A DNA stretch of 47,304 nt from Planctomyces sp. SH-PL62. GTDB lineage: Bacteria; Planctomycetota; Planctomycetia; Planctomycetales; Planctomycetaceae. The position numbers and the translations under genes were made by a program. The stretch's first letter is position 1. The number at the start of each line of letters is the position of its first letter. The DNA is taken from assembly GCA_945893045.1 (NCBI GenBank), contig CAMDEA010000051.1, positions 1-47,304 of the forward strand, read 5' to 3'. Under the pieces are notes generated by a model. That model worked only from the letters and a program-made list of their open reading frames with translations. It had not been told where the DNA came from and did not search any database. This document shows, in pieces, positions 31,197 through 43,210 of this stretch.

Positions 31197-33690
31197 TTGG
31201 CTCAAGCGGCTGACCTGGCGACGGGTTGGTTCGCATCGCACGAATCGCATTGCCGCGGCGGCGGGCATCGAAGGGCTGGAAGCTCGGCAAGTCATGACCG
31301 GCTGGCGATTCGACTTCGGCACCGCAGGATCGCCCGTCGAGGCCGGCTTCACGCGCGCGACGATCGTGACGTATTCCGACGCACGAGGTTGGGGCTGGGG
31401 GTCAACCAGCGGCATTCGTGCGGTGGATCGGCGAGTCGGCGATGCGACTGCTCCCGATTTGACGCGGGACATTCATTTCGGACGTGACAACACGTTTCGC
31501 GTCAACGTGGCGAATGGTGTGTACGACGTCGTGTTGCAGTTGGGAGATTCGGCGTCGGCACTCAATCGGGTCCACATTGATCTGGAAGGCAACCGCGTCG
31601 CGACCGGGTTGGAAGCGGCACGCGGCAGGTTTCTGCGCGAGACCTATCGTGTCACGGTGAGCGATGGGCAATTGAACGTGCGGCTGATCGATGGTGGTGG
31701 CGCGAATCTGTATTGGACGCTCGCTGGCCTGGGGGTTCGTCCGATCGCGACCACGGAAACGTTGGCCACGGTGGGACTGACGCCAGGCTGGGCGACGTTC
31801 GGACAAGCGCTGCCGCCGGATGCGGCGTTCGAGTCGTTGCAGCTTGGATCGCTGCCGACGCAAACGGACGTGAAGACACGCTGGGGGGATGGTTCGATTC
31901 GCTTTGCCGTTGTGACCGCGGAGGTCTCAGAGGTTGGTTCGTATGCGCTGACTCCCGCGTTCGGTGTTCCGGGACAAGTCGCGATGGATGCGACACCGGT
32001 TGAGGTGCGGTTCACGACCGATGGGACGGATGGGACCGATACAACTGATGAGTCAACCGCGATCGCGGTGATGCCGACGGCCACGCAACCGGATTCGTTG
32101 TGGCTCGCTGGTCCGCTGGTCACGGAAGGACGTTGGGCCGTCATCCCGACCGACGGCGACGGGCAACCGTTGTCGGGCCTGCGGGTGCTGTTCGATCAGC
32201 GGACGTATCTCGACGGCGCGCGGCGACTGGCTGTGACAGTCGAGAACGCGGACGACACGGCGGAAAACCAGTTGCGAAACTTGGCCGTGCAGATTTGGGC
32301 CGACGCCGACCGCAACGGATTGCTCGATGAGTTGCTGTTCGATCGCGGTGACATCGCGATGGGGAGCGGCACGCGGTTCATTCAGCGATTCGATTTTGGT
32401 CTGACCGCATCGGCCGTGACTCCCGACTTGGAGCCGTTGTTTCGCAGTGGAGCGTTGCCACGTTACGCCACCGCTGTGACCGACGTGATTGATTCGGCGT
32501 TCGACGAGGAGGGACAACTGCGATCGGAGTTTGATCTGCTCGGACCAGGCGACCTCAATCCGTACATGGGCTCGCCCGCGGGACGTCCGGAGATCGCTCC
32601 CTACACCGATTGGACGGCGCGATACCTCGTTCACCAACGTCCGGAGCAAGCGGACTATTTGCTGCGGCTGGGTGATCTGGCCGGTTCGTGGCCGATCCAT
32701 TTGCGTGAAGCCTCCGACGGACGGCTCATCTCATTGGCCGAGCGGCCGAACTTCTGGTTTGACCCGCGCGGTGAAGAACATCAGCGCAGCGCGAACTGGG
32801 GAGGCTCACCGCTTCTGCCCGACAACGCGCATGTGCCGGGTGGTCTGGCGCTCGTTCCGTATTTGCTGACCGGCGATCATTACTACGCGGATGAGGTCGG
32901 TTTCTGGGCGAACTACGCGGTGCTTTCAACGTGGCCGGGAAACTCGCCCACCGACGACGCCAGCCGTGCCGGTGGCAACGCGGCCGCTGGCTCCGGCCGA
33001 GGCATCCTGGTGACGAATCAAGTCCGCGGCTTCGCCTGGGGATTACGAAACATCTCCGATGCCGCGGCCTACCTGCCCGACAACGATCCGCAGCGGAGGG
33101 AGTCTCAGCGCATCGTGCGCGAGAACCTGACGTGGTTGGATGATTGGACCAGACGACATACGGGACCGTTGCAGATGGCGTGGCTGCCGGGCTATGGCAC
33201 CGAGGTCGATAATGATCATCAGCGGTTCGCACAGCTTTGGATGTACGACTACCTGGCCTGGTCGATTCAGCACGCTCTGCAACTGGGCTTCACCGGAGGG
33301 ACGCGCTTCCGCGATCAAGTCGTGCGGATTCAAACCGCACTGTTCGTGAACCCCAGCTACAACCGCGAGTACGCCGCTCCCGGTCGCCTGGTGATCGGAC
33401 AGGTTTCCGAGTCCGGAGATTCGACGCGCTATTTTCGGACGTGGCGTGAAGTGCTCACGGCGACGCGGCGCTCGACGCCGACCGGCCAATTCGCCGGCTA
33501 CTACGGAGTCGAAGCGCGGCTGGCCCTGTTGATCGGAATTGAGTCCGGCTTGGACGGCACGACCGGCTATCGCGGTCGCATCCGAGTGGCTCTGAATTTC
33601 TTGAACAACGCGACGCTGCATCCCGGCATGTTCGACGACCCGCTGATCCGTTCCGGCTTCGGCCTGGCGGGGCCGGATCATCCGCGCTGA
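31174..33690 (+). CDS. Exported LEPR-XLL-like protein with galactose-binding-like N-terminus
   Basis: This 838-aa protein is probably exported. Near residues 31-43 it has IEGLEARQVMTG, matching the planctomycete LEPR-XLL motif that precedes the mature part of many large surface proteins. Then comes a beta-sandwich module (about 44-190: WRFDFGTAGSPVEAGFTRA, FRVNVANGVYDVVLQLGD, YRVTVSDGQLNVRL) like the N-terminal domains of rhamnogalacturonan acetylesterases. Next is a region (VGLTPGWATFGQALP, TRWGDGSIRFAVV) resembling the N-terminal part of exo-rhamnogalacturonan-lyase-like proteins, then a helical, aromatic-rich domain (about 450-830). A Thr/Asp-rich stretch (TDGTDGTDTTDES) looks like a linker. 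ATG at 31174 has GGAG 8 bases upstream and overlaps the GT4 gene by 23 bp. Polysaccharide binding or cleavage is inferred; no catalytic residue is assigned. Confidence 0.75.
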   Translation: MRGTFFFDWLKRLTWRRVGSHRTNRIAAAAGIEGLEARQVMTGWRFDFGTAGSPVEAGFTRATIVTYSDARGWGWGSTSGIRAVDRRVGDATAPDLTRDIHFGRDNTFRVNVANGVYDVVLQLGDSASALNRVHIDLEGNRVATGLEAARGRFLRETYRVTVSDGQLNVRLIDGGGANLYWTLAGLGVRPIATTETLATVGLTPGWATFGQALPPDAAFESLQLGSLPTQTDVKTRWGDGSIRFAVVTAEVSEVGSYALTPAFGVPGQVAMDATPVEVRFTTDGTDGTDTTDESTAIAVMPTATQPDSLWLAGPLVTEGRWAVIPTDGDGQPLSGLRVLFDQRTYLDGARRLAVTVENADDTAENQLRNLAVQIWADADRNGLLDELLFDRGDIAMGSGTRFIQRFDFGLTASAVTPDLEPLFRSGALPRYATAVTDVIDSAFDEEGQLRSEFDLLGPGDLNPYMGSPAGRPEIAPYTDWTARYLVHQRPEQADYLLRLGDLAGSWPIHLREASDGRLISLAERPNFWFDPRGEEHQRSANWGGSPLLPDNAHVPGGLALVPYLLTGDHYYADEVGFWANYAVLSTWPGNSPTDDASRAGGNAAAGSGRGILVTNQVRGFAWGLRNISDAAAYLPDNDPQRRESQRIVRENLTWLDDWTRRHTGPLQMAWLPGYGTEVDNDHQRFAQLWMYDYLAWSIQHALQLGFTGGTRFRDQVVRIQTALFVNPSYNREYAAPGRLVIGQVSESGDSTRYFRTWREVLTATRRSTPTGQFAGYYGVEARLALLIGIESGLDGTTGYRGRIRVALNFLNNATLHPGMFDDPLIRSGFGLAGPDHPR

Positions 33691-33946
33691 CTGCGGTAAT
33701 CGGCGCGGTCGGCAGCATTGTTACGCCGGGAACTTCGGCCTGATGAACTCACCGAGTGCAGCGATTGCAAGCGTCGAAATTACGGCGCGTCTCACAGCGA
33801 TCAAACCTGCCGTGCGGATGCCGACATAACCGGCCTCGTCTTTCAGGGAAACTCCGCGATGACGCGGTTGACAGCTTGCGAAGGCTCGCCCCGCGCGCAC
33901 GATCAACAAGTCACCGGTTTCGGAGACGTTGTGCGCGGAGTTCTTC
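33691..33946. other. Intergenic region before the giant RTX gene
   Basis: These 256 bp lie between two exported-protein genes. I see no gene, no long inverted repeat and no convincing promoter; a TTGACA at 33868-33873 has no matching -10. The SD of the next gene (GGAG, 6 bases before the ATG) is at its right end. Confidence 0.5.
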
Positions 33947-36900
33947 ATGCGTCTGATTGATTGGCTCCGTGCGATTCCTCGGCGCGTTCGCGCGAGTCGT
34001 CATCGTCGGCAGAAGCCGTGCGGCTGGCGACGATCGCTCGCGGCGGAGCTGTTGGAGTCGCGCGTCTTGCCCAGCGCGGTGTCGTTCACCGGCGATCTGC
34101 AAACGCCCGGCGTGCTGGTCATCGAACTGGCCGAGACGTCCGCTTCCACCGTGACGATCGGCCGTCAGTCGGTGAACTCCGCCAACGGAGTCTCGTTCGA
34201 GGCTGTGCGGGTCACGATCAACGGTTCGGTCGCGAGCGTTCAGCAAACGAGCACTCAAGACACGCTGCTCAATCTGCCGGCGGCGTTGGTGGGGCGCGTG
34301 GTCGTCGTGGGGGACGAACGTGCGAACGTCATCGACCTGACCGGCGTGACCAGTGGTTTTGGATTGCAGCAGGCGGCGGTGATCGGCGATCAATGGCCGG
34401 CACCGGCGAATCTCGACGAGGCGAGATCGCTGTCCGTACCGAGCTATTTCGGCGTGATCGTCTCCACGTTTGGTGGCGACGATCGCGTGGCGGGGAGCGC
34501 ATTTCACGAATGGCTTGATCTCGGTCTCGGAGAGGACGGCGTCACCGTCTTCGCGGGTGACGATGTCGTGTTCGGGGGCAGCGGTGACGATACGGTTCTC
34601 GGCGGTGTCGGAGCGGATCGGCTGGATGGTGGCGACGGCGACGACTTGCTGATCGGCGGATTGGGCAACGACACCCTGACCGGCGGCGCGGGAGCCGATG
34701 TGTTGATCGGCGGCTTTGGTCGCGACAGCCTGGATGGCGGCAGCGGTAACGATCTGTTGATCGGAGCAACGCTCGAATTCGAGGTGAGTCTGCTCAGCGG
34801 AGCGAACGACGTGCGCGATCTCTGGCTGGCGTCGGCCGCGAACGGCGAGGTGCGGCGGCAGAAGATCGCGCCGACCCGGATCGTCGTCTTGGGAGTCGAT
34901 GACAATGGCGACGGGCGGGTCGATCCACTGTCAGCAAATTCGCTGAAGGCGAAAGACATCACCGCGACTTCGACGCGGTTCGTCGTGCCCGCTTCGTTGG
35001 CGGCCGCATTTGATCCGGCGAATTATGTGGGCGAGTTGCCGTCGGGGACGAACTTCCTCGCGCGGATCGACGACGAAGTCGTGCGGATTGTCTCTCGCGT
35101 CGCGACCGCTGATCCGGACACGGAGATTCTGGTCGTCGATCGCACGCTGGGGCCGCGCACGACGCATGAGGCGAACTCGGTACTGATCGTGCAGGCGGGA
35201 TCGCAGTCGCCGCTGCGGACGACGGCGCTGTGGACCACTCCGGTGAATGACGATGTCGGACAGACCGTGTTCGAGGATTATGTTGCGAACACACTGACCG
35301 GCGGCAGCGGAGACGATTGGTTCTTCGTGTCGGATGAGTTGCTGTCATTCTCGGACACGGCGGGCGATCCGCAGTTGGGTGGGAACGATGTGCTCAGCGA
35401 TCTGTCAGCGAACGACGATCGCTACAAAGCGGTGCAACTGGTGCCGGATGGGCGGCGGCAATCGGTCCCGCCGGATTTGAATGCGTCCCCTCCCACGTTT
35501 GGTGAATCGGTTGCCGCGATCCACGGCACGATCACTCGGTTGGGAGGCGCACCGGGAACCGAGGTGTTGACGGCGAGTCGGCTGGGAGACGTTGCCGATG
35601 AGCCGCATCTCTGGGGCGGACTGGTACGCTCGCCCTATGTCACGACGCCGAGTTTCAACGTGACGAGCGATCTGGTTCATCTGGTCAACTTCGTCTCGCC
35701 GCTCGGCGGACCGAACGAAGCGGGGCAGACGAATTGGAATCTGTTGCTCGATGCGAATCAGCTTGCCGATCCGTCGTCGGGGATCACGCCCGTCACGGCG
35801 ACAATCCCCAGCCGCAATTGGCGCTGGAGCCTGAATCCCGCCGAGCCGCATGTGGAATACGGATTCGTTTCCGGCGTCGGGCCGGATGGTGAATCATCGG
35901 GCGTGAAGAAGTATCGCTACTTGACGGCTACCGATGGCGTGAATGATCCCAGCGGCATCCATCAGGTTTATCAACATCTGGATCAGACGCTGGTCTTCAC
36001 TTCCTTCGATCCGTGGCAAGTGGGCGGTCTGATTTACACGTCGAAGACTTCGCTCTTCTTCAACCCGGAGAACGGGCACAACTACACGGTGCTGCTGGGC
36101 AATCCGCGGAGCGCGAACAATCCGAACGACTTCGATCGGTCGGTGCTCAATGCGTATGTCGTCGATCTGGATGCCGCGCCGCTGCCGAACACGTCGGAGA
36201 ATGCGGATCGCTGGGTCGATCCGGTGGTTGGCAGTTTCACGCTGACTGCGCCGGCCGGCTCAGCGGGCTTCCCTTATGGCAGCGCGCCGGAGAACGTGGA
36301 TGACTTCTACGTGGCCTCGGATGGCAGCGCGATCATGGTCAGCTACCTCAGCGATGAGGGAGCGGCGTTTCGATTGCTGGATGTGAATCTGGCAAGCGGC
36401 ACGATCGCACCACACATCATGCCGGTGACACCGAGGCCCACGGAGGACATCCCCGTGCTGCGGCGCGACGACGTGCGCTTGAACGGCTTCTTCCCGATGC
36501 GATGGCATCATCCGGTCTTCGCGGAAGGTGCCAGCGGCACGGTGTATGTCGTCGGACAGCCCGGCAAGTGGAGCAAAGACAGTCTCGTCAGTCCGAACAT
36601 CGAGTACCTCGCGGGAGGCAACGTCATCGGACAGGTGGTGCGGTTCGATCCGACGACCAACAAGTTCGCGGCCCTTACGAATCCCGCCTTCGAGAACATC
36701 CTGCCGGGTCGTGAGACGCTCGGCGACATCACAGCGACAAACACACAGAATCCCGGTTACGTGTTCGCGTCGTACTACAGCGGCACGAATCCTTTCACCG
36801 CATCGTCGCCGGCCTATCAAGGCGCGATCGTCGCGATCAACCTCGAACAACCGAGCGGCCCGGAGGGAGCGATCGTGCTGGCGAGACATCGCTCGCAGTT

Positions 36901-39900
36901 CGGCGACAGCTACATCGCTCAGCCGATCGTCAACGCCTCGTCGGACGGCACGCAGGTTTTGTTTCACAGCACTTGGGGCGAGTACCAGCAAGTCGTCAGC
37001 ACGTATGACATCCAACCGGGACAGCGCGTCGAGCTGCACGCCAGCGGGAGCGTGGTGCTGCGCCGCACCGGGGCGAACTCGGTCGCGCTGTTCGCCAGCG
37101 CGGCGGCGACGACACCGTTGGTTGGTACGCAGACGACCGTCTCGGCGTTCGACACGCTGGTCATCAGCGCGGACGCGGGACAGTCGCTGCAATTGAGCCT
37201 CGATTTCTCGGCCGGGACGCCGGTGTCGAAAGGGGGTGTGCTGGAATTCGACGGCGCGAACTCCAGCGCGGATCAGTTGACGCTGTTGAACGGGACCAAC
37301 TTCGGAGCGTGGGATTGGTTCGTCACCGGCGATGGGACGGGACAAGTGCGCGGCGCGGCGACTGGATTGATCCGCTTCACACAGATCGAATCGTTGACGG
37401 GCAGCGAAGTCAGCGACCTCTTTCATATTTCGCCGACGGCCAGTTGGAGCGGCACGATCAGCGGCGGCGCGGGGACCGATCGGCTCAACTTCGGAGCCTT
37501 CACGTCGGGCGTGTCGGTGTCGCTGCGCGACGGACTCGCGACGTTCTCAGGGACTGTCGGCCAGATCGCGCAGTTTGAAAATGTCAGTGGCGGAGCCGGC
37601 AACGACACGTTGATCGGTGACGACAATGTGAACTCGCTCAGCGGCGGTGACGGCGATGACTCGCTGAACGGACTTGGTGCCAATGACGTGCTGCTGGGCG
37701 AGCTGGGGCAGGATGTCCTGCGCGGCGGTGTCGGGAATGATGCCTCGGATGGCGGCATCGGCAACGACTCCGTCTTCGGCGAAGCGGATGACGACACGAT
37801 CACGATCAGCCTCGGAGACGATTCGCTCAACGGTGGTGCCGGGACTGACCTGCTCACCGGCAGCGGAGATGTCGATTTTCAATTGACGGACACGGAACTG
37901 CTCAGCGGTATTGGCACGGCGGCGGTGCAGAACATGGAACTCGCACAATTGATCGGCGGCGCGGGGGACAACGTGCTCGACGCGAATGGGTTCTCCGGCT
38001 CGGTGACGCTGATCGGTGGGGACGGCCGCGACACGCTGGGGGATGCCGCGGGCAACGATCGTCTGGTAGGGGGCAGCGGCAGCGATGTCTATCGCCTGCT
38101 GGCCAGCGGCACGGACGTCGTCGTGGAAGCGGCGGGGGGTGGCAGCGATCGGCTCGATTACTCACCGGCGGATGGCGGCGTGAGCATCGACCTGACGCGC
38201 ACGATTCAGCAATCGCTGCGACCGAATCATCGACTGGCACTGACCGCGGAGATCGAGCAGTTTCGAGGTTCGCGATTCGCCGACACGGTGATGTTCCTGG
38301 TGGCGGATGCGGGACTGACTCGCCAGTTAGATGGCGGAGTCAACGACGATCCGGCGGCGCTCGACACGCTGCGCATTCAGAGCGGCTCGACAACCTGGCG
38401 AATCACCGGGACGACGAGCGGTTCGGCGCAAGGGAATCCACTCAACCCGCCGCTGCAATTCACGGGGTTCGAGTCGCTTGGCGGCGGCAACAGCGACGAT
38501 GCGTTTGTGTTCGGCGACGGCGTCGTGTTTGGCGGTGTGATTGATGGCGGACAGGGGCACGATCGGCTCGATTGGTCGTCGGCGTCGAGCGGCCGCGCGG
38601 TGACGTTGACGGAGAACAACTCGGCGGGATTTGTTGGGAACGAAGCGTCGGTGTCCGGCGGCTTCCGTGGGATCGAGTCGCTGCTGGGGAGTTCGCGCAA
38701 CGATACGTTGATCGGCGCAGACATCGCGATGACGTGGAATGTGGGTGACAAGCAAGTCACGGACACGGCGAGTCGTCGCCTGCTGCTGTGGGACTCGTTT
38801 GAAACGCTGCTGGGAGGCACAGGCAACGACACGTACTTCAACCTGCGGGGGGCAGCGGCCACGAGCTTGAATGGCGGTGCGGGAGACGATTCGCTCAATG
38901 CGGCGGACGCGACCTCGGCCGTCACGCTGCGCGGTGGAGATGGCCACGACACGTTGATCGGTGGCACGGCAGCAGACAATCTCGATGGTGGCGCGGGTGA
39001 TGATTACTTCGTTGGAGGACTCGGCAACGATACGTTGTCGGGAGGCGCGGGGAATGACTCGTTCGCCGACACGGCCGGCAACAATCTGCTCGATGGCGGG
39101 ATCGGCAGCGATGCGGTCAGCTTCGTCGGCACGTGGACGCTGGGCGCGTCTGGTTCGGCGCTGACGATTGTCAGCGTGGAAGCGATTCGAGGTGCGGGTT
39201 CGTCCGACGTCTTGGCGGGAACGAGCGGGGCGGATTTCTTCACGGTGACGGCGGACGGTGTGCTCGTTGCCAACTCATTGGGGCAGATCTTCCAAGGCTT
39301 CGAGACGCTGCAAGGGGGCGTTGGTCTCGACACGGTGACGGGACAGGATCAAGACGATCAGTTTGGAGTCAGTGGTAACGGCACGATCACCGCGTATGGC
39401 GCGACGCTGCTCGGCTTCGAGACCATCACCGGCGGCGGTGGCGTCGATCAACTGCAAGGGGGCCACGGAACCAACGAGGTGTTCACGATCGGTCCGACTG
39501 GAATCAAAGTCACGGGCGTGTTGCCGACGTTCGTGAGTTTCGAGATGTTGTCAGGGGGCGGCGGTAGCGACTCGCTGATCGTGCCGAGCATCGCGGGCGT
39601 TGCGACCGCGTGGACGGTCTCACAGACGAATGGTGGCGAAGTCGCGAGGCTGACATTCGCGAACATCGAAACGCTGCGTGGCGGACTCGGCGATGATTTC
39701 TTCACGATGTTGCCCACCGGTTCGGTCGCGCGGATTGAAGGGGGAGGCGGACACGATCGGCTCGATTACTCCGCTTTCAGCAGCGCGGTCAGCGTGAATT
39801 TGTCGTCGTCGGGAACGGGAGTTGGCGCGATCACCGGGATCGGGGAGGTGCGCGGCGGATCGGGAGCAGACCAACTGACCGGCAGCAGAGGCGGCGATCT

Positions 39901-41857
39901 TCTGAATGGAGGCGATGGCAACGACACGCTCAACGGTGCCGACGGAGCCGACACGCTGATCGGTGGAGCCGGAAACGATGCGCTCAACGGCGGCGGAGCG
40001 ATTGATTATTTGATCGCCTCACGCGACGCGGACATGCTGTTGACCAATAGCTCGCTGTCGTTCGCCGGCGTGCTGGAAGACGCACTGACAGGGATCGAAC
40101 GAGCGTGGCTGATCGGCGGCGATTCGGCGAACGTGATCGACGCGGCGACGTTCAGTGGATCGACCACGCAGATCGGCGGCAATGGGGACGACAAGCTGAT
40201 CGGCGGTAGTTTGACCGACAGCCTCGATGGCGGTGCGGGGAACGATTGGCTGATTGGTGGCGCTGGGAACGATTCGCTCTTGGGCGGTGCGGGAGACGAT
40301 GTGCTCGATGATGCTCCGACCGGCAATGTGCTCAGAGGTGGCGTGGACACAGACACGTTGCGCATCAGCGGCGCACTCGTCATGGCCGCGACCACCATGA
40401 CCGGGATCGCGGACATCGAGACTCTCATCGGTGCCGGCACAGCCGACTCGTTGACCGGCGCGCCGGGGAATGATGTCTTTCAACTGCTGTCTCCCGGTCG
40501 CGTGAAATGGAACGCGCTCACGATCCTGGGCTTTGAAACGATCACCGGCGGCACAGGCTCCGATCGCGTGCAAGGGAGCGACACCGCGGCCGAGTCGTTC
40601 GTGATGGCTGCGCTGGGCTTCGGCGTGAGCGGCTGGACGAAGACGCTGTTCACGAACATCGAGTCCATCTCCGGCGGTGGCGGAGCGTTCGTCGATTCGC
40701 TGACGCTGAGTTCCGGCAACGACACCGTGCTGGCCGACGGCGCGCGTGGCACAGTCGCGATCAATGGACTGCCGGTTTCGGATTTTGAAGCGATCCTCGG
40801 CGGCGATGGGAGCGACAAACTGCAAGGCTCCAGCACCTTCGCGGATGTCTTCGATCTGACACCCACCGCCGTGACGATGTCGGGCCTGACCGGCGTGACC
40901 TTCAACGGATTCGAAACACTCTCCGGCGGTGGCGGCAACGATTCGTTCGCGATCGCGGAGGGAACGCTCTTTACCGGACTGCTGGATGGCGGAGCGGGCA
41001 CCGACGTCGTCGATTTCTCAAAGGGAACCGCAAATCGCTCACTGACGCTGACGAGCAGTTCCACCAGCGGCTTCAATGGCCGCGAACAAGTTTTGGGCGG
41101 AACATTTGGAGCGATCGAGTCGATTCGCGGTGGCGCTGGTCGCGACACGCTCACCGGGTTGAACGTCGTGGCGACGTGGGATCTCGCCGGCAAGCAATAC
41201 AAGGACTTCACGTCATCGACCGCACGCATCTTGAAGTGGGACTCCTTCGAGAACCTGGTCGGCGGCTCGAAAGCGGACACGTTCAACAATGCGAGCGGCT
41301 CAACACCGTGGTCATTGTCCGGCGGCGCGGGGAACGATCTGTTAGACGCGACGGCGGCGCTCGTCGCGGTCACGCTGCTGGGAGGCGATGGCGATGACAC
41401 GCTCAATGGCGGACGCGGCGACGATCTGCTGAACGGTGGCGAGGGGAACGATCGGCTGCTGTCCGCAGCCGGCAACGACACGCTGCTCGGCGGCGTTGGC
41501 CTCGACAACCTCGATGGTGGCGATGGCGATGACGTGTTATTCGGACAACTCGGCAACGATGTCCTGCGCGGGGGCAAAGGCCACGATCAACTCAGCGGCG
41601 GAGTGGGGAACGATTCGCTGCTGGGCCAAGACGGCAACGACACGCTGGTCGGCGGCTCCGGCCTCGACACGCTGGAGGGTGGGATTGGCAACGATGTGCT
41701 CGCGCCGCGCACCAGCAACGCGATTGTCGAGAACGATGTCGTGACCGTGCTCGCCGAAGATCTGGCGATCACCGCGATCTACACGCTCGACAGTGAATTC
41801 GATTTCCTCGGCAACCGAATCCGGCCCTTCGCCTGGCTGGGGACTGCGCTGGAGTAG
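33947..41857 (+). CDS. Giant exported RTX (hemolysin-type calcium-binding repeat) protein
   Basis: This 2636-aa acidic surface protein has a basic N-terminus ([20 protein letters not shown]) followed by an LEPR-XLL-like [13 protein letters not shown] (about residues 34-46). RTX nonapeptide blocks, GGxGxDxLxGGxGxD, occur at about 210-275, 1215-1310, 1640-1725, 1965-2020, 2075-2125 and 2457-2587. A distinct beta-rich domain without RTX repeats (about 500-1040) has propeller-like signatures ([24 protein letters not shown]). Repeated FETLxGG/FESIxGG modules fill about 1400-2450. RTX repeats bind Ca2+ outside the cell and fold after secretion, usually by type I-like or other export. ATG at 33947 has GGAG 6 bases upstream; the frame is open from 33929 but that codon is TTG. 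The C-terminus [21 protein letters not shown] is repeated as a relic at 45956-46051. No ABC exporter genes are in the window. Confidence 0.93.
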   Translation: MRLIDWLRAIPRRVRASRHRRQKPCGWRRSLAAELLESRVLPSAVSFTGDLQTPGVLVIELAETSASTVTIGRQSVNSANGVSFEAVRVTINGSVASVQQTSTQDTLLNLPAALVGRVVVVGDERANVIDLTGVTSGFGLQQAAVIGDQWPAPANLDEARSLSVPSYFGVIVSTFGGDDRVAGSAFHEWLDLGLGEDGVTVFAGDDVVFGGSGDDTVLGGVGADRLDGGDGDDLLIGGLGNDTLTGGAGADVLIGGFGRDSLDGGSGNDLLIGATLEFEVSLLSGANDVRDLWLASAANGEVRRQKIAPTRIVVLGVDDNGDGRVDPLSANSLKAKDITATSTRFVVPASLAAAFDPANYVGELPSGTNFLARIDDEVVRIVSRVATADPDTEILVVDRTLGPRTTHEANSVLIVQAGSQSPLRTTALWTTPVNDDVGQTVFEDYVANTLTGGSGDDWFFVSDELLSFSDTAGDPQLGGNDVLSDLSANDDRYKAVQLVPDGRRQSVPPDLNASPPTFGESVAAIHGTITRLGGAPGTEVLTASRLGDVADEPHLWGGLVRSPYVTTPSFNVTSDLVHLVNFVSPLGGPNEAGQTNWNLLLDANQLADPSSGITPVTATIPSRNWRWSLNPAEPHVEYGFVSGVGPDGESSGVKKYRYLTATDGVNDPSGIHQVYQHLDQTLVFTSFDPWQVGGLIYTSKTSLFFNPENGHNYTVLLGNPRSANNPNDFDRSVLNAYVVDLDAAPLPNTSENADRWVDPVVGSFTLTAPAGSAGFPYGSAPENVDDFYVASDGSAIMVSYLSDEGAAFRLLDVNLASGTIAPHIMPVTPRPTEDIPVLRRDDVRLNGFFPMRWHHPVFAEGASGTVYVVGQPGKWSKDSLVSPNIEYLAGGNVIGQVVRFDPTTNKFAALTNPAFENILPGRETLGDITATNTQNPGYVFASYYSGTNPFTASSPAYQGAIVAINLEQPSGPEGAIVLARHRSQFGDSYIAQPIVNASSDGTQVLFHSTWGEYQQVVSTYDIQPGQRVELHASGSVVLRRTGANSVALFASAAATTPLVGTQTTVSAFDTLVISADAGQSLQLSLDFSAGTPVSKGGVLEFDGANSSADQLTLLNGTNFGAWDWFVTGDGTGQVRGAATGLIRFTQIESLTGSEVSDLFHISPTASWSGTISGGAGTDRLNFGAFTSGVSVSLRDGLATFSGTVGQIAQFENVSGGAGNDTLIGDDNVNSLSGGDGDDSLNGLGANDVLLGELGQDVLRGGVGNDASDGGIGNDSVFGEADDDTITISLGDDSLNGGAGTDLLTGSGDVDFQLTDTELLSGIGTAAVQNMELAQLIGGAGDNVLDANGFSGSVTLIGGDGRDTLGDAAGNDRLVGGSGSDVYRLLASGTDVVVEAAGGGSDRLDYSPADGGVSIDLTRTIQQSLRPNHRLALTAEIEQFRGSRFADTVMFLVADAGLTRQLDGGVNDDPAALDTLRIQSGSTTWRITGTTSGSAQGNPLNPPLQFTGFESLGGGNSDDAFVFGDGVVFGGVIDGGQGHDRLDWSSASSGRAVTLTENNSAGFVGNEASVSGGFRGIESLLGSSRNDTLIGADIAMTWNVGDKQVTDTASRRLLLWDSFETLLGGTGNDTYFNLRGAAATSLNGGAGDDSLNAADATSAVTLRGGDGHDTLIGGTAADNLDGGAGDDYFVGGLGNDTLSGGAGNDSFADTAGNNLLDGGIGSDAVSFVGTWTLGASGSALTIVSVEAIRGAGSSDVLAGTSGADFFTVTADGVLVANSLGQIFQGFETLQGGVGLDTVTGQDQDDQFGVSGNGTITAYGATLLGFETITGGGGVDQLQGGHGTNEVFTIGPTGIKVTGVLPTFVSFEMLSGGGGSDSLIVPSIAGVATAWTVSQTNGGEVARLTFANIETLRGGLGDDFFTMLPTGSVARIEGGGGHDRLDYSAFSSAVSVNLSSSGTGVGAITGIGEVRGGSGADQLTGSRGGDLLNGGDGNDTLNGADGADTLIGGAGNDALNGGGAIDYLIASRDADMLLTNSSLSFAGVLEDALTGIERAWLIGGDSANVIDAATFSGSTTQIGGNGDDKLIGGSLTDSLDGGAGNDWLIGGAGNDSLLGGAGDDVLDDAPTGNVLRGGVDTDTLRISGALVMAATTMTGIADIETLIGAGTADSLTGAPGNDVFQLLSPGRVKWNALTILGFETITGGTGSDRVQGSDTAAESFVMAALGFGVSGWTKTLFTNIESISGGGGAFVDSLTLSSGNDTVLADGARGTVAINGLPVSDFEAILGGDGSDKLQGSSTFADVFDLTPTAVTMSGLTGVTFNGFETLSGGGGNDSFAIAEGTLFTGLLDGGAGTDVVDFSKGTANRSLTLTSSSTSGFNGREQVLGGTFGAIESIRGGAGRDTLTGLNVVATWDLAGKQYKDFTSSTARILKWDSFENLVGGSKADTFNNASGSTPWSLSGGAGNDLLDATAALVAVTLLGGDGDDTLNGGRGDDLLNGGEGNDRLLSAAGNDTLLGGVGLDNLDGGDGDDVLFGQLGNDVLRGGKGHDQLSGGVGNDSLLGQDGNDTLVGGSGLDTLEGGIGNDVLAPRTSNAIVENDVVTVLAEDLAITAIYTLDSEFDFLGNRIRPFAWLGTALE

Positions 41858-42075
41858 GTGGCTTGGCTCTCCCCCGCGTCACATCGCGATTCAACTGTTG
41901 CCAAGATAGATACGAGCGACTTCGGGGAGAGCGGTGGCGTGCGCATTTTGAACTCGATGTGAAGGAGTTAGCCTTCAGGTCATCCACCGGAACGCGCTCG
42001 CGCCCGGTGAATGAGTTCCTCCAGAACCGGACGCGAGTGCGTTCCGTGCTGATCCAAGTGAGAAGGAATCTGCCC

Positions 42076-43179
42076 ATGAAAATCACTCGCATCTTTGCTC
42101 ATCGCGTGGAACTGCCGCTGCACGAGGGGAGCTATAAGTGGTCCGGCGGCAAGTCGGTGTCGGTGTTCGACAGCACGATCGTCGGTGTCGAAACCGACGC
42201 CGGCCTCACCGGCTACGGCGAGGTCTGTCCGCTCGGTCCGTTCTATCTGCCGGCCTATGCCGAGGGGGTGCGCGCGGGTCTGCGCGAGCTTGCACCGCAT
42301 CTCATCGGCTGCGATCCGCGCGAGCTGGCGAAGTTGAATCAGCGGATGGACGCGGCGCTCAAGGGGCATCCCTATGTGAAGTCGGGGATCGACATCGCGT
42401 GCTGGGACATCCTGGGCCAAGCGACGGGCTTGCCAGTCTGTGTGCTGATGGGCGGTCGGTTCGGCGACAGCGTGCGGCTATATCGCGCCATCTCGCAAGA
42501 GTCGCCCGACGAGATGGCGCGGAAGGTCGCCGGTTATCGAGCCGCCGGTTACACCCGTTTTCAGCTCAAGGTCGGCGGCGATCCGGACACAGACATCGAA
42601 CGCATCCGAGCCGTCCGCGCGATGCTGCTGCCCACCGATCGGCTCGTCGCCGACGCGAACACCGGCTGGACTCAGCACGAGGCAATGCGCGTTGTCCGCG
42701 CGGTGCGCGATGTCGATGTCTACATCGAGCAACCGTGCCTCAGTTACGAAGAGTGCCTCGCCGTGCGACGTCACACCGATCATCCCTTCGTGCTGGATGA
42801 GAACATCGACAGCCTCGACATGCTGCTGCGAGCGAAAGCCGATTTGGCGCTGGACGTGGTCAATCTGAAGATCAGCAAACTCGGAGGGCTGACGAAAACC
42901 AGGCAAGCTCGCGACCTGTGCGTCTCGATGGGAATTGCGATGACGCTCGAAGACAGTTGGGGAGGCGACATCACGACGGCGGCGATCGCGCACCTCGCGC
43001 ACAGCACGCCCGAAGAGTTCCGTTTCACCAGCACGGATTTCAATAGCTATGTCACCGTCAGCACGGCGGCCGGCGCTCCGCAGCGACAGCAGGGATTCAT
43101 GGCGGCGAGCAGCGATCCGGGATTGGGTGTCACGCCGCGAATGGACGTCCTCGGCAAACGCGTCGTGGAGGTTGCGTGA
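42076..43179 (+). CDS. Enolase-superfamily dehydratase (cis-3-hydroxy-L-proline dehydratase-like)
   Basis: This 367-aa mandelate racemase/muconate lactonising enzyme-family protein has a capping domain (about 1-125) and a TIM-barrel. The predicted acid/base lysines are Lys165 (FQLKVGGDP) and Lys268 ([10 protein letters not shown]). The Mg2+ ligands are Asp193 (DANTGW), Glu218 ([16 protein letters not shown]) and Asp241 (VLDENIDS). The [14 protein letters not shown]...[10 protein letters not shown] pattern is that of cis-3-hydroxy-L-proline dehydratases, which form pyrroline-2-carboxylate. ATG at 42076 is used: AAGGA lies 8 bases upstream. The frame is open back to 41863 but this part has no family similarity. 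The 218-bp gap before it holds nothing else recognised. A catabolic enzyme next to surface genes is unexpected; dipeptide epimerase-like activity is an alternative. Confidence 0.87.
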   Translation: MKITRIFAHRVELPLHEGSYKWSGGKSVSVFDSTIVGVETDAGLTGYGEVCPLGPFYLPAYAEGVRAGLRELAPHLIGCDPRELAKLNQRMDAALKGHPYVKSGIDIACWDILGQATGLPVCVLMGGRFGDSVRLYRAISQESPDEMARKVAGYRAAGYTRFQLKVGGDPDTDIERIRAVRAMLLPTDRLVADANTGWTQHEAMRVVRAVRDVDVYIEQPCLSYEECLAVRRHTDHPFVLDENIDSLDMLLRAKADLALDVVNLKISKLGGLTKTRQARDLCVSMGIAMTLEDSWGGDITTAAIAHLAHSTPEEFRFTSTDFNSYVTVSTAAGAPQRQQGFMAASSDPGLGVTPRMDVLGKRVVEVA

Positions 43180-43210
43180 GCATGGCAACACCGAACGGCA
43201 GATGGCCGCC

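Noticed and set aside
31174..33690. Assigning a catalytic function (rhamnogalacturonan lyase or esterase) to the LEPR-XLL protein
   Set aside because: Only partial resemblance to accessory domains is seen and no catalytic residues could be identified.
33868..33873. TTGACA as a promoter of the giant RTX gene
   Set aside because: No TATAAT-like sequence at 16-18 bp and the region is otherwise featureless.
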